Part shown: piece by piece, positions 52,033-64,000 of the stretch
How the letters are laid out: every line of letters starts with the position of its first letter
How positions within the stretch are numbered: position 1 is the first letter of the stretch
Origin: Sipunculus nudus
Taxonomy: Eukaryota; Annelida; Sipuncula; Golfingiida; Sipunculidae
Reading direction: 5' to 3'
Assembly (NCBI GenBank): GCA_026874595.1
Contig: CM049314.1
Span: 79,285,300-79,349,299 of the forward strand
DNA length: 64,000 nt
The notes under the pieces: generated by a model
Databases searched by the model: none
What the model was told of the DNA's origin: nothing
The model's input: the letters and a program-made list of their open reading frames with translations, nothing else
Translations under genes and position numbers: made by a program

Positions 52033-53402
52033 TTAAAACACCACACAGTTTAAGCATTTTTCTATAAATATATACGAATATAACCCATAGGGACACAGAC
52101 TGCTTCCATTGCTATATAATTGTACCTGTCAGTGAAGGTGAATCTAAAAATTAAGGGTAAAATCGTTTAAGCAAAATCAGAAATAGAAAATTCCGATACT
52201 TTATAAAAGTAACGTTGTGGATTTTAGTGACCCTTTTGCATATTTTACCTCAATTTTTCTACAGTTTTGCACCATATTAGACAGAAATAGATTCCCGGGA
52301 AGTAGAATAATACATTATTTCTTCAAGAAATAGTTGCAAAAAGGATTAATTAAGACACAGCTCTTATGCTTACAGTTTGCTTACGCTTTGCTTATGCTTT
52401 GCTTACGGTGAAAACACCTCAAAACTGACGCATTTTTCTATAAATATATACAAATATGACCCATAGGGACACAGACTGGTTCCATGGCTATATAATTGCA
52501 CCTGTCAGTGAAGGTGAATCTAAAAATTAAGGGTAAAATCGTTTAAGCAAGATCAGATATAGAAAATTCAGATACTTTAAAAAAGTAACATTGTGGATTT
52601 TTGTGACCCTTTTGAATATTTTACTTCAATTTTGCTACAGTTTTGCACCATGTTCGACAGAAATAGACACCCTGGAAGAAGAGTTATTCATTATTTCTTA
52701 AGAAATAAGTTGCAAAAAGGATTTATGAAGACACAGTTCCTTTGCTTACAGTTTGCTTATTCTTTGCTTATGCTTTGCTTACGATGAAAACACCACACAA
52801 TTTAAGCATTTTTCCACAAATACACACAAATATGACCCATAGGGCACAGACTGTTTACCTGGCTAAAAATAGTTCCTGTTAGTGATCAGGAATCTAAATA
52901 TTAAGGGCAAAATTGTTCAATCAAAACCACAATTATAAAAATCCGCTACTTTCTTAAAGTCACATCATGAATTTTTGTGATCCTTTTGCATATTTCATCT
53001 CAATTTTCTACAGTTTTGCACCATATTCGACAGAAATAGATTACCTGAATGTCAAATAATACATTATTTCTTGAGAAAATAGTTGCAAAAACAATTTATC
53101 AAGACACAGTTCCTTTGCTTACAGGTTGCATACGCTTTGCTTATGCTTTGCTTATGCTTTGCTTACGATTAAAACACCACACAGTTTAAGCATTTTTCAA
53201 TAAATATATACGAATATAACCCATAGGGACACAGACTGCTTCCATGGCTATATAATTGCACCTGTCAGTGAAGGTGAGTCTAAAATTTAAGGGTAAAATC
53301 GTTTAAGCAAAATCAGAAATAGAAAATTCCGATACTTTATAAGAGTAACGTTGTGGATTTTAGTGACCCTTTTGCATATTTTACCTCAATTTTTCTACAG
53401 TT

Positions 53403-56400
53403 TTGCCCCATATTAGACAGAAATAGATTCCCGGGAAGTAGAATAATACATTATTTCTTCCAGAAATAGTTGCAAAAAGGAATAATTAAGACACAGCTCA
53501 TATGCTTACAGTTTGCTAATGCTTTGCTTATGCTTTGCTTACGATGAAAACACCACACAATTTAAGCGTTTTTCTACAAATACACAAAAATATGAACCAT
53601 AGGAACACAGACTGGTTACCTGACTACAAAATAGTTCCCGTTAGTGATCAGGAATCAAAATATTAAGGGCAAAATTGTTTAATCAAATTCAGAAATAGAA
53701 AATTCTGAAACGTTTTAGAGTGACATTGTGGATTTTTGTGAACCTTTTGCATATTTTACCTCAATTTTTCTACAGTTTTGCAGCGTTTTCGACAGAAATA
53801 GATTCCCGGGAAGTAGAATAATACATTATTTCTTCAGAAAATAGTTGCAAAAAGGATAGTTCAAGATACAGTTCCTTTGCTTACAGTTTGCTTATTCTTT
53901 GCTTATGCTTTGCTTACGATGAAAACACCACACAATTTAAGCATTTTTCTACAAATACACAAAAATATGAACCATAGGAACACAGACTGGTTACCTGACT
54001 ACAAAATAGTTCCCGTTAGTGATCAGGAATAAAAATATTAAGGGCAAAATTGTTCAATCAAATTCAGAAATAGAAAATTCTGAAACGTTTTAGAGTGACA
54101 TTGTGGATTTTTGTGAACCTTTAGCATATTTTACCTCAATTTTTCTACAGTTTTGCAGCGTTTTCGACAGAAATAGATTCCCGGGAAGTAGAATAATACA
54201 TTATTTCTTCAGAAAATAGATGCAAAAAGGATTTATCAAGACACAGTTCTTTTCCTTACAGTTTGCTTATTCTTTGCTTATGCTTTGCTTACGATGAAAA
54301 CACCACACAATTTAAGCATTTTTCCACAAATACACACAAATATGACCCATAGGGACACAGACTGTTTACCTGTCTACAAAAAAGTTCCTGTAAGTGATGA
54401 GGAATCTAAATATTATGGGTAAAATTGTTCAGTCAAAACCACAATTATAAAAATCCGCTACTTTCATAATGCGAAATTATGGATTTTTTTAATCCTTTTG
54501 CATATTTTACCTCAATTTTTCTACAGTTTTGCACCATATTCGACAGAAAAAGATTCCCGGGAAGTAGAATAACACATTATTTCTTAAGAAGATGTATGCA
54601 AAAAGGATTTATCAAGACACAGTTCCTTTGCTTAAAGTCTGCCTACGCTTTGCTTATGCTTTGCTTACGATGAAAACACCACACAATTTAAGCATTTTTC
54701 TATAAATATATACGAATATGACCCATAGGGACACAGACTGCTTCCCTGGCTATATAATTGCACGTGTCAGTGAAGGTGAATGTAAAATTTAAAGGTTAAA
54801 TCGTTTAAGCAAAATCAGAAATAGAAAATTCGGATACTTTATAAAAGTAACGTTGTGGATTTTTGTGACCCTTTTGAATATTTTACCTCGTTTTTTCTAC
54901 AGTTTTACACCATATTCGACAGAACTATATTACAGGAAAGTAGAATAATACATTATTTCTTTAGAAAATAGATGTAAAAAGGATTTATCAAGACACAGTT
55001 CCTTTGCCTCAAGTTTGCTTATTCTTTGCTTATGCTTTGCTTACGATGAAAACACCACACAATTTAAGCATTTTTCCACAAATACACACAAATATGACCC
55101 ATAGGGGCACAGACTGTTTACCTGGCTAAAAATAGTTCCTGTTAGTGATCAGGAATCTAAATATTAAGGGCAAAATTGTTCAATCAAAACCACAATTATA
55201 AAAATCCGCTACTTTCTTAAAGTCACATCATGGATTTTTGTGATCCTTTTGCATATTTCATCTCAATTTTTCTACAGTTTTGCACCATATTCGACAGAAA
55301 TAGATTACCTGAATGTCAAATAATACATTATTTCTTCAGAAAATAGTTGCAAAAAGCATTTATCAAGACACAGTTCCTTTGCTTACAGTTTGCTTACGCT
55401 TTGCTTATGCTTTGCTTACGATTAAAACACCACACAGTTTAAGCATTTTTCTATAAATATATACGAATATAACCCATAGGGACACAGACTGCTTCCATTG
55501 CTATATAATTGTACCTGTCAGTGAAGGTGAATCTAAAAATTAAGGGTAAAATCGTTTAAGCAAAATCAGAAATAGAAAATTCCGATACTTTATAAAAGTA
55601 ACGTTGTGGATTTTAGTGACCCTTTTGCATATTTTACCTCATTTTTTCTACAGTTTTGCACCATATTAGACAGAAATAGATTCCCGGGAAGTAGAATAAT
55701 ACATTATTTCTTCAAGAAATAGTTGCAAAAAGGATTAATTAAGACACAGCTCATATGCTTACAGTTTGCTTATGCTTTGCTTATGCTTTGCTTACGATGA
55801 AAACACCACACAATTTAAGCATTATTCTACAAATACACACAAATATAACCCATGGGGACACAGACTGTTTACCTGGCTACAAAATAGTTCCTGTTAGTGA
55901 TCAGGAATCTAAATATTAAGGGTAAAATTGTTCAATCAAATTCAGAAATAGAAAATTCTGAAACGTTATAAGAGTGACATTGTGGATTTTTGTGAACCTT
56001 TTGCATATTTTACCTCAATTTTTCTACAGTTTTGCAGCGTTTTCGACAGAAATAGATTCCCGGGAAGTAGAATAATACATTATTTCTTCAGAAAATAGAT
56101 GCAAAAAGGATAGTTCAAGATACAGTTCCTTTGCTTACAGTTTGCTTATTCTTCGCTTATTCTTTGCTTATGAAAACACCACACAATTTAAGCATTATTC
56201 CACAAATACACACAAATATGACCCATAGGGGAACACACTGTTTACCTGGCAACAAAATGGTTACTGTTAGTGATCAGGAATCTAAATATTAAGGGTAAAA
56301 TTGTTCAATCAAAACCACAATTATAAAAATCAACTACTTTCTTAAAATGACATTATGGATTCTTTTATCCTTTTGCATATTTCACCTCAATTTTTCAACA

Positions 56401-59028
56401 GTTTTGCACCATATTCGACAGAAATAGATTCTCTGAATGTCGAATAATACATTATTTCTTCAGAAAATAGTTGCAAACACGATTTATCAAGACACAGTTC
56501 CTTTGCTTACAGTTTGCTTACGCTTTGCTGATGCTTTGCTTACGGTGAAAACACCTCAAAACTGACTCATTTTTCTATGAATATATACAAATATGACCCA
56601 TAGGGACACAGACTGGTTCCCTGGCTATATAATTGCACCTGTCAGTGAAGGTGAATCTAAAAATTAAGGGTAAAATCGTTTAAGCAAAATCAGATATAGA
56701 AAATTCTGATGCTTTAAAAAAGTAACATTGTGGATTTTGGTGACCCTTTTGCATATTTTACCTTAATTTTTCTACAGTTTTGCACCATGTTCGACAGAAA
56801 TAGATACCCGGGAAGAAGAGTAATTCATTATTTCTTAAGATATAAGTTGCAAAAAGGATTTATGAAGACAGTTCCTTTGCTTACAGTTTGCTTATTCTTT
56901 GCTTACGATGAAAACACCACACAATTTAAGCATTTTCCCACAAATACACACAAATATGACCCATAGGGCACAGACTGTTTACCTGGCTAAAAAAAGTTCC
57001 TGTTAGTGATCAGGAATCTAAATATTAAGGGTAAAATTGTTCAATCAAAACCACAATTATAAAAATCCGCTACTTTCTTAAAATGACATTATGGATTCTT
57101 TTATCCTTTTGCATATTTTACCTCAATTTTTCTACAGTTTTGCAGCGTTTTCGACAGAAATAGATTCCCGGGAAGTAGAATAATACATTATTTCTTCAGA
57201 AAATAGTTGCAAAAAGGATAGTTCAAGATACAGTTCCTTTGCTTACAGTTTGCTTATTCTTTGCTTATGCTTTGCTTACGATGAAAACACCACACAATTT
57301 AAGCATTTTTCTACAAATACACAAAAATATGAACCATAGGAACACAGACTGGTTACCTGACTACAAAATAGTTCCCGTTAGTGATCAGGAATCAAAATAT
57401 TAAGGGCAAAATTGTTCAATCAAATTCAGAAATAGAAAATTCTGAAACGTTTTAGAGTGACATTGTGGATTTTTGTGAACCTTTAGCATATTTTACCTCA
57501 ATTTTTCTACAGTTTTGCAGCGTTTTCGACAGAAATAGATTCCCGGGAAGTAGAATAATACATTATTTCTTCAGAATATAGATGCAAAAAGGATTTATCA
57601 AGACAAAGTTCTTTTGCTTACAGTTTGCTTATTCTTTGCTTATGCTTTGCTTACGATGAAAACACCACACAATTTAAGCATTTTTCCACAAATACACACA
57701 AATATGACCCATAGGGAAACAGACTGTTTACCTGTCTACAAAAAAATTCCTGTAAGTGATGAGGAATCTAAATATTATGGGTAAAATTGTTCAGTCAAAA
57801 CCACAATTATAAAAATCCGCTACTTTCATAATGCGAAATTATGGATTTTTTTAATCCTTTTGCATATTTTACCTCAATTTTTCTACAGTTTTGCACCATA
57901 TTCGACAGAAAACGATTCCCGGGAAGTAGAATAACACATTATTTCTTAAGAAAATGTATGCAAAAAGGATTTATCAAGACACAGTTCCTTTGCTTAAAGT
58001 CTGCCTACGCTTTGCTTATGCTTTGCTTACGATGAAAACACCACACAATTTAAGCATTTTTCAATAAATATATACGAATATGACCCATAGGGACACAGAC
58101 TGCTTCCCTGGCTATATAATTGCACGTGTCAGTGATGGTGAATGTAAAATTTAAAGGTTAAATCGTTTAAGCAAAATCAGAAAGAGAAAATTCGGATACT
58201 TTATAAAAGTAACGTTGTGGATTTTTGTGACCCTTTTGAATATTTTACCTCGTTTTTTCTACAGTTTTACACCATATTCGACAGAACTATATTACAGGAA
58301 AGTAGAATAATACATTATTTCTTTAGAAAATAGATGTAAAAAGGATTTATCAAGACACAGTTCCTTTGCCTACAGTTTGCTTATTCTTTGCTTATGCTTT
58401 GCTTACGATGAAAACACCACACAATTTAAGCATTTTTCCACAAATATACACAAATATGACCCATAGGGGCACAGACTGTTTACCTGGCAACAAAATGGTT
58501 ACTGTTTGTGATCAGGAATCTAAATATTAAGGGTAAAATTGTTCAATCAAAACCACAATTATAAAAATCCGCTACTTTCTTAAAATGACATTATGGATTC
58601 TTTTATCCTTTTGCATATTTTACCTCAATTTTTCAACAGTTTTGCACCATATTCGACAGAAATAGATTACCTGAATGTCAAATAATACATTATTTCTTGA
58701 GAAAATAGTTGCAAAAACAATTTATCAAGACACAGTTCCTTTGCTTACAGGTTGCATACGCTTTGCTTATGCTTTGCTTATGCTTTGCTTACGATTAAAA
58801 CACCACACAGTTTAAGCATTTTTCAATAAATATATACGAATATAACCCATAGGGACACAGACTGCTTCCATGGCTATATAATTGCACCTGTCAGTGAAGG
58901 TGAGTCTAAAATTTAAGGGTAAAATCGTTTAAGCAAAATCAGAAATAGAAAATTCCGATACTTTATAAAAGTAACGTTGTGGATTTTAGTGACCCTTTTG
59001 CATATTTTACCTCAATTTTTCTAAAGTT
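53403..59028. repeat. R-HOR unit 1 (15 monomers, 5,626 bp)
   Basis: Starts are 53403, 53778, 54153, 54529, 54905, 55280, 55656, 56032, 56404, 56780, 57140, 57515, 57891, 58267 and 58642. Tail classes in order are A1, A1, A2, B, A2, B, A1, A2, B, A2, A1, A2, B, A2, B. Nearly all are repeated 5,626-5,628 bp downstream. Diagnostic monomers include 56032 with the changed subrepeat cttcgcttattctttgcttatg (372 bp), 56780 with only three subrepeats (360 bp), and 58642 with five (387 bp). Positions 54,1xx-57,6xx also match 43,6xx-47,1xx at offset about 10,499. Confidence 0.85.
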
Positions 59029-62000
59029 TTGCACCATATTAGACAGAAATAGATTCCGGGGAAGTAGAATAATACATTATTTCTTCAAGAAATAGTTGCA
59101 AAAAGGATTAATTAAGACACAGCTCATATGCTTACAGTTTGCTTACGCTTTGCTTATGCTTTGCTTACGGTGAAAACACCTCAAAACTGACGCATTTTTC
59201 TATAAATATATACAAATATGACCCATAGGGACACAGACTGGTTCCATGGCTATATAATTGCACCTGTCAGTGAAGGTGAATCTAAAAATTAAGGGTAAAA
59301 TCGTTTAAGCAAGATCAGATATAGAAAATTCAGATACTTTAAAAAAGTAACATTGTGGATTTTTGTGACCCTTTTGAATATTTTACTTCAATTTTGCTAC
59401 AGTTTTGCACCATGTTCGACAGAAATAGACACCCTGGAAGAAGAGTAATTCATTATTTCTTAAGAAATAAGTTGCAAAAAGGATTTATGAAGACACAGTT
59501 CCTTTGCTTACAGTTTGCTTATTCTTTGCTTATGCTTTGCTTACGATGAAAACACCACACAATTTAAGCATTTTTCTACAAATACACAAAAATATGAACC
59601 ATAGGAACACAGACTGGTTACCTGACTACAAAATAGTTCCCGTTAGTGATCAGGAATCAAAATATTAAGGGCAAAATTGTTCAATCAAATTCAGAAATAG
59701 AAAATTCTGAAACGTTTTAGAGTGACATTGTGGATTTTTGTGAACCTTTAGCATATTTTACCTCAATTTTTCTACAGTTTTGCAGCGTTTTCGACAGAAA
59801 TAGATTCCCGGGAAGTAGAATAATACATTATTTCTTCAGAAAATAGATGAAAAAGGATTTATCAAGACACAGTTCTTTTCCTTACAGTTTGCTTATTCTT
59901 TGCTTATGCTTTGCTTACGATGAAAACACCACACAATTTAAGCATTTTTCCACAAATACACACAAATATGACCCATAGGGACACAGACTGTTTACCTGTC
60001 TACAAAAAAGTTCCTGTAAGTGATGAGGAATCTAAATATTATGGGTAAAATTGTTCCGTCAAAACCACAATTATAAAAATCCGCTACTTTCATAATGCGA
60101 AATTATGGATTTTTTTAATCCTTTTGCATATTTTACCTCAATTTTTCTACAGTTTTGCACCATATTCGACAGAAAAAGATTCCCGGGAAGTAGAATAACA
60201 CATTATTTCTTAAGAAGATGTATGCAAAAAGGATTTATCAAGACACAGTTCCTTTGCTTAAAGTCTGCCTACGCTTTGCTTATGCTTTGCTTACGATGAA
60301 AACACCACACAATTTAAGCATTTTTCTATAAATATATACGAATATGACCCATAGGGACACAGACTGCTTCCCTGGCTATATAATTGCACGTGTCAGTGAA
60401 GGTGAATGTAAAATTTAAAGGTTAAATCGTTTAAGCAAAATCAGAAATAGAAAATTCGGATACTTTATAAAAGTAACGTTGTGGATTTTTGTGACCCTTT
60501 TGAATATTTTACCTCGTTTTTTCTACAGTTTTACACCATATTCGACAGAACTATATTACAGGAAAGTAGAATAATACATTATTTCTTTAGAAAATAGATG
60601 TAAAAAGGATTTATCAAGACACAGTTCCTTTGCCTACAGTTTGCTTATTCTTTGCTTATGCTTTGCTTACGATGAAAACACCACACAATTTAAGCATTTT
60701 TCCACAAATACACACAAATATGACCCATAGGGGCACAGACTGTTTACCTGGCTAAAAATAGTTCCTGTTAGTGATCAGGAATCTAAATATTAAGGGCAAA
60801 ATTTTTCAATCAAAACCACAATTATAAAAATCCGCTACTTTCTTAAAGTCACATCATGGATTTTTGTGATCCTTTTGCATATTTCATCTCAATTTTTCTA
60901 CAGTTTTGCACCATATTCGACAGAAATAGATTACCTGAATGTCAAATAATACATTATTTCTTCAGAAAATAGTTGCAAAGAGCATTTATCAAGACACAGT
61001 TCCTTTGCTTACAGTTTGCTTACGCTTTGCTTATGCTTTGCTTACGATTAAAACACCACACAGTTTAAGCATTTTTCTATAAATATATACGAATATAACC
61101 CATAGGGACACAGACTGCTTCCATTGCTATATAATTGTACCTGTCAGTGAAGGTGAATCTAAAAATTAAGGGTAAAATCGTTTAAGCAAAATCAGAAATA
61201 GAAAATTCCGATACTTTATAAAAGTAACGTTGTGGATTTTAGTGACCCTTTTGCATATTTTACCTCAATTTTTCTACAGTTTTGCACCATATTAGACAGA
61301 AATAGATTCCCGGGAAGTAGAATAATACATTATTTCTTCAAGAAATAGTTGCAAAAAGGATTAATTAAGACACAGCTCATATGCTTACAGTTTGCTTATG
61401 CTTTGCTTATGCTTTGCTTACGATGAAAACACCACACAATTTAAGCATTATTCTACAAATACACACAAATATAACCCATGGGGACACAGACTGTTTACCT
61501 GGCTACAAAATAGTTCCTGTTAGTGATCAGGAATCTAAATATTAAGGGTAAAATTGTTCAATCAAATTCAGAAATAGAAAATTCTGAAACGTTATAAGAG
61601 TGACATTGTGGATTTTTGTGAACCTTTTGCATATTTTACCTCAATTTTTCTACAGTTTTGCAGCGTTTTCGACAGAAATAGATTCCCGGGAAGTAGAATA
61701 ATACATTATTTCTTCAGAAAATAGATGCAAAAAGGATAGTTCAAGATACAGTTCCTTTGCTTACAGTTTGCTTATTCTTCGCTTATTCTTTGCTTATGAA
61801 AACACCACACAATTTAAGCATTATTCCACAAATACACACAAATATGACCCATAGGGGAACACACTGTTTACCTGGCAACAAAATGGTTACTGTTAGTGAT
61901 CAGGAATCTAAATATTAAGGGTAAAATTGTTCAATCAAAACCACAATTATAAAAATCAACTACTTTCTTAAAATGACATTATGGATTCTTTTATCCTTTT

Positions 62001-64000
62001 GCATATTTCACCTCAATTTTTCAACAGTTTTGCACCATATTCGACAGAAATAGATTCTCTGAATGTCGAATAATACATTATTTCTTCAGAAAATAGTTGC
62101 AAACACGATTTATCAAGACACAGTTCCTTTGCTTACAGTTTGCTTACGCTTTGCTGATGCTTTGCTTACGGTGAAAACACCTCAAAACTGACTCATTTTT
62201 CTATGAATATATACAAATATGACCCATAGGGACACAGACTTCTTCCCTGGCTATATAATTGCACCTGTCAGTGAAGGTGAATCTAAAAATTAAGTGTAAA
62301 ATCGTTTAAGCAAAATCAGATATAGAAAATTCTGATGCTTTAAAAAAGTAACATTGTGGATTTTGGTGACCCTTTTGCATATTTTACCTTAATTTTTCTA
62401 CAGTTTTGCACCATGTTCGACAGAAATAGATACCCGGGAAGAAGAGTAATTCATTATTTCTTAAGAAATAAGTTGCAAAAAGGATTTATGAAGACACAGT
62501 TCCTTTGCTTACAGTTTGCTTATTCTTTGCTTACGATGAAAACACCACACAATTTAAGCATTTTCCCACAAATACACACAAATATGACCCATAGGGCACA
62601 GACTGTTTACCTGGCTAAAAAAAGTTCCTGTTAGTGATCAGGAATCTAAATATTAAGGGCAAAATTGTTCAATCAAAACCACAATTATAAAAATCCGCTA
62701 CTTTCTTAAAATGACATTATGGATTCTTTTATCCTTTTGCATATTTTACCTCAATTTTTCTACAGTTTTGCAGCGTTTTCGACAGAAATAGATTCCCGGG
62801 AAGTAGAATAATACATTATTTCTTCAGAAAATAGTTGCAAAAAGGATAGTTCAAGATACAGTTCCTTTGCTTACAGTTTGCTTATTCTTTGCTTATGCTT
62901 TGCTTACGATGAAAACACCACACAATTTAAGCATTTTTCTACAAATACACAAAAATATGAACCATAGGAACACAGACTGGTTACCTGACTACAAAATAGT
63001 TCCCGTTAGTGATCAGGAATCAAAATATTAAGGGCAAAATTGTTCAATCAAATTCAGAAATAGAAAATTCTGAAACGTTTTAGAGTGACATTGTGGATTT
63101 TTGTGAACCTTTAGCATATTTTACCTCAATTTTTCTACAGTTTTGCAGCGTTTTCGACAGAAATAGATTCCCGGGAAGTAGAATAATACATTATTTCTTC
63201 AGAAAATAGATGCAAAAAGGATTTATCAAGACAAAGTTCTTTTGCTTACAGTTTGCTTATTCTTTGCTTATGCTTTGCTTACGATGAAAACACCACACAA
63301 TTTAAGCATTTTTCCACAAATACACACAAATATGACCCATAGGGACACAGACTGTTTACCTGTCTACAAAAAAGTTCCTGTAAGTGATGAGGAATCTAAA
63401 TATTATGGGTAAAATTGTTCAGTCAAAACCACAATTATAAAAATCCGCTACTTTCATAATGCGAAATTATGGATTTTTTTAATCCTTTTGCATATTTTAC
63501 CTCAATTTTTCTACAGTTTTGCACCATATTCGACAGAAAAAGATTCCCGGAAAGTAGAATAACACATTATTTCTTAAGAAAATGTATGCAAAAAGGATTT
63601 ATCAAGACACAGTTCCTTTGCTTAAAGTCTGCCTACGCTTTGCTTATGCTTTGCTTACGATGAAAACACCAAACAATTTAAGCATTTTTCTATAAATATA
63701 TACGAATATAACCCATAGGGACACAGACTGCTTCCATTGCTATATAATTGTACCTGTCAGTGAAGGTGAATCTAAAAATTAAGGGTAAAATCGTTTAAGC
63801 AAAATCAGAAATAGAAAATTCCGATACTTTATAAAAGTAACGTTGTGGATTTTAGTGACCCTTTTGCATATTTTACCTCAATTTTTCTACAGTTTTGCAC
63901 CATATTAGACAGAAATAGATTCCCGGGAAGTAGAATAATACATTATTTCTTCAAGAAATAGTTGCAAAAAGGATAAATTAAGACACAGCTCATTTGCTTA
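59029..64000. repeat. R-HOR unit 2, cut by window end
   Basis: Starts are 59029, 59405, 59780, 60155, 60531, 60906, 61282, 61658, 62030, 62406, 62768, 63143, 63519 and 63895. They align with unit 1 at offsets 5,626-5,628. Small differences include a lost base in agatgaaaaagg near 59,850 and ttgttccgtc near 60,053. From about 63,665 (caccaaacaattt, then cttccattgctatataattgtacc) the copy departs from unit 1. It instead resembles the sequence after the same head at 42,3xx and 47,5xx, so the second unit is recombinant near the window end. Confidence 0.82.
59134..59573. repeat. About 440-bp replaced tract within R-HOR unit 2
   Basis: On both sides of this tract the sequence follows unit 1 at offset 5,626. 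Within it, it instead follows 52,372-52,811 at offset 6,762. It shares attttgctacag, agacaccctgg and the cggtgaaaacacctcaaaactgacg subrepeat junction. Both switch points are in register: one in the 11-bp subrepeat tract, the other in aagcattttt(c). Equal flanking offsets before and after are the expected signature of gene conversion or double exchange. Confidence 0.78.

Larger units (their letters stand above)
40611..53402. repeat. Right-type satellite block 2, irregular order
   Basis: Starts are 40879, 41248, 41412, 41787, 42163, 42539, 42904, 43279, 43654, 44030, 44406, 44781, 45157, 45522, 45894, 46270, 46642, 47017, 47393, 47769, 48134, 48509, 48885, 49261, 49637, 50013, 50378, 50753, 51129, 51505, 51880, 52267, 52643 and 53016. 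Long stretches match other right-type stretches at offsets 8,351, 13,581/13,582, 6,483 and about 10,499, but no single unit tiles the block. It holds one 164-bp truncated monomer, several 365-bp monomers and two 387-bp monomers (51880, 53016). Confidence 0.83.
1..64000. repeat. Satellite DNA array, about 375-bp monomer
   Basis: Every part of the window aligns to one monomer, repeated head to tail in one orientation. Taking the phase mark ttgca as base 1, I counted 173 starts. Most spacings are 373-377 bp; classes of 365 and 387 bp differ by one 11-bp subrepeat, and a few monomers are shorter (330, 360, 362, 369, 372 and 164 bp). In order, a monomer holds TTCG and CCCGGG boxes, a T-rich or A-rich dyad, TTTGCTTA subrepeats, gaaaacaccacacaattt, a variable A/B tail, and the T-tract block ending ctacagtt. 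No stretch above 300 bp lies outside the repeat. This is seen directly. That it is heterochromatic, possibly centromeric, is inference from organisation alone. I do not recognise the named family. Confidence 0.97.

Noticed and set aside
62356-62634. Open frames of about 61-92 codons recurring across the window, beginning at or near the gtggatttt or atggatttt block
   Set aside because: All are the same frame of the satellite monomer. Most monomers break it with stops or indels, its ends shift with 11-bp and 1-bp length changes, many begin at GTG or TTG, and there is no plausible promoter, ribosome site or recognisable protein domain. The repetition explains them fully.
1-64000. CRISPR-like array
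   Set aside because: The repeated unit is about 375 bp and is continuous, with no short palindromic repeat alternating with unique spacers and no cas genes.
1-64000. Transposon or retroelement insertion within the array
   Set aside because: No interval longer than a few bases lies outside the monomer alignment. I saw no target-site duplications, terminal repeats, poly-A tails or reverse-transcriptase-like frames.
1-64000. tRNA, 5S rRNA or SINE origin of the monomer
   Set aside because: No convincing A box plus GGTTCGANNCC-type B box and no 5S-like internal control region are visible on either strand.
1-64000. Inverted (head-to-head) array segments
   Set aside because: All phase marks, T-tracts and subrepeats read in the same direction from end to end.

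Overview
The whole window is one uninterrupted eukaryote-type satellite DNA array. It is a head-to-tail tandem repeat of an A+T-rich monomer (about two thirds A+T by eye) with a modal length of 374-377 bp. There are about 172 complete monomers plus one partial, all in the same orientation. I see no protein gene, RNA gene, transposon, CRISPR array or unique single-copy DNA. Both ends are inside the array. Megabase-type satellite organisation with higher-order repeats (HORs) points to a centromeric, pericentromeric or other heterochromatic block of a plant or animal chromosome. I do not recognise the family and cannot name the organism.

Monomers fall into three tail classes, defined by the segment between the internal 11-bp subrepeat and the next 'ttgca' phase mark. 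B has ...tatataattgcacctgtcagtgaa... and later cgtttaagcaaaatcag. A1 has ...gttagtgatcagg... followed by caaattcagaaatag. A2 has the same gtgatcagg box followed by aaaaccacaattataaaaat. Fixed orders of these classes build HORs.

Layout, with phase mark 'ttgca' as monomer base 1. (1) From 1 to about 32,060 is a left-type HOR (L-HOR) with a 14-monomer, 5,208/5,209-bp unit containing one constitutive 330-bp short monomer. Complete units lie at 10,777-15,984 and 15,985-21,193. An expanded 17-monomer unit (6,290 bp) lies at 21,194-27,483. Incomplete units lie at 1-4,950, 7,971-10,776 and 27,484-32,060. A block of right-type monomers interrupts at about 4,950-7,970. (2) From about 32,060 to 37,735 is right-type sequence. 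(3) From about 37,736 to 40,610 is an L-HOR fragment again, followed by right-type sequence. (4) From about 40,610 to 64,000 is right-type sequence with local duplications. It resolves at the end into a 15-monomer, 5,626-bp HOR (53,403-59,028 and 59,029-end).

On top of the HORs are long, near-identical in-register duplications, at offsets 27,109, 13,581/13,582, 8,562, about 10,499 and 5,626/6,762 bp. They show recent unequal exchange or conversion over several kilobases. Inside the monomer I see a 4 x 11-bp subrepeat that varies from 3 to 5 copies, helically phased T-tracts, an 18-bp perfect palindrome in some monomers, a conserved TTCCCGGGAA palindrome, and two small inverted repeats. The arms of those inverted repeats differ between the A and B classes yet stay complementary, which is the most interesting signal here. 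The short open frames that recur once per few monomers are by-products of the repetition and are not annotated as genes.
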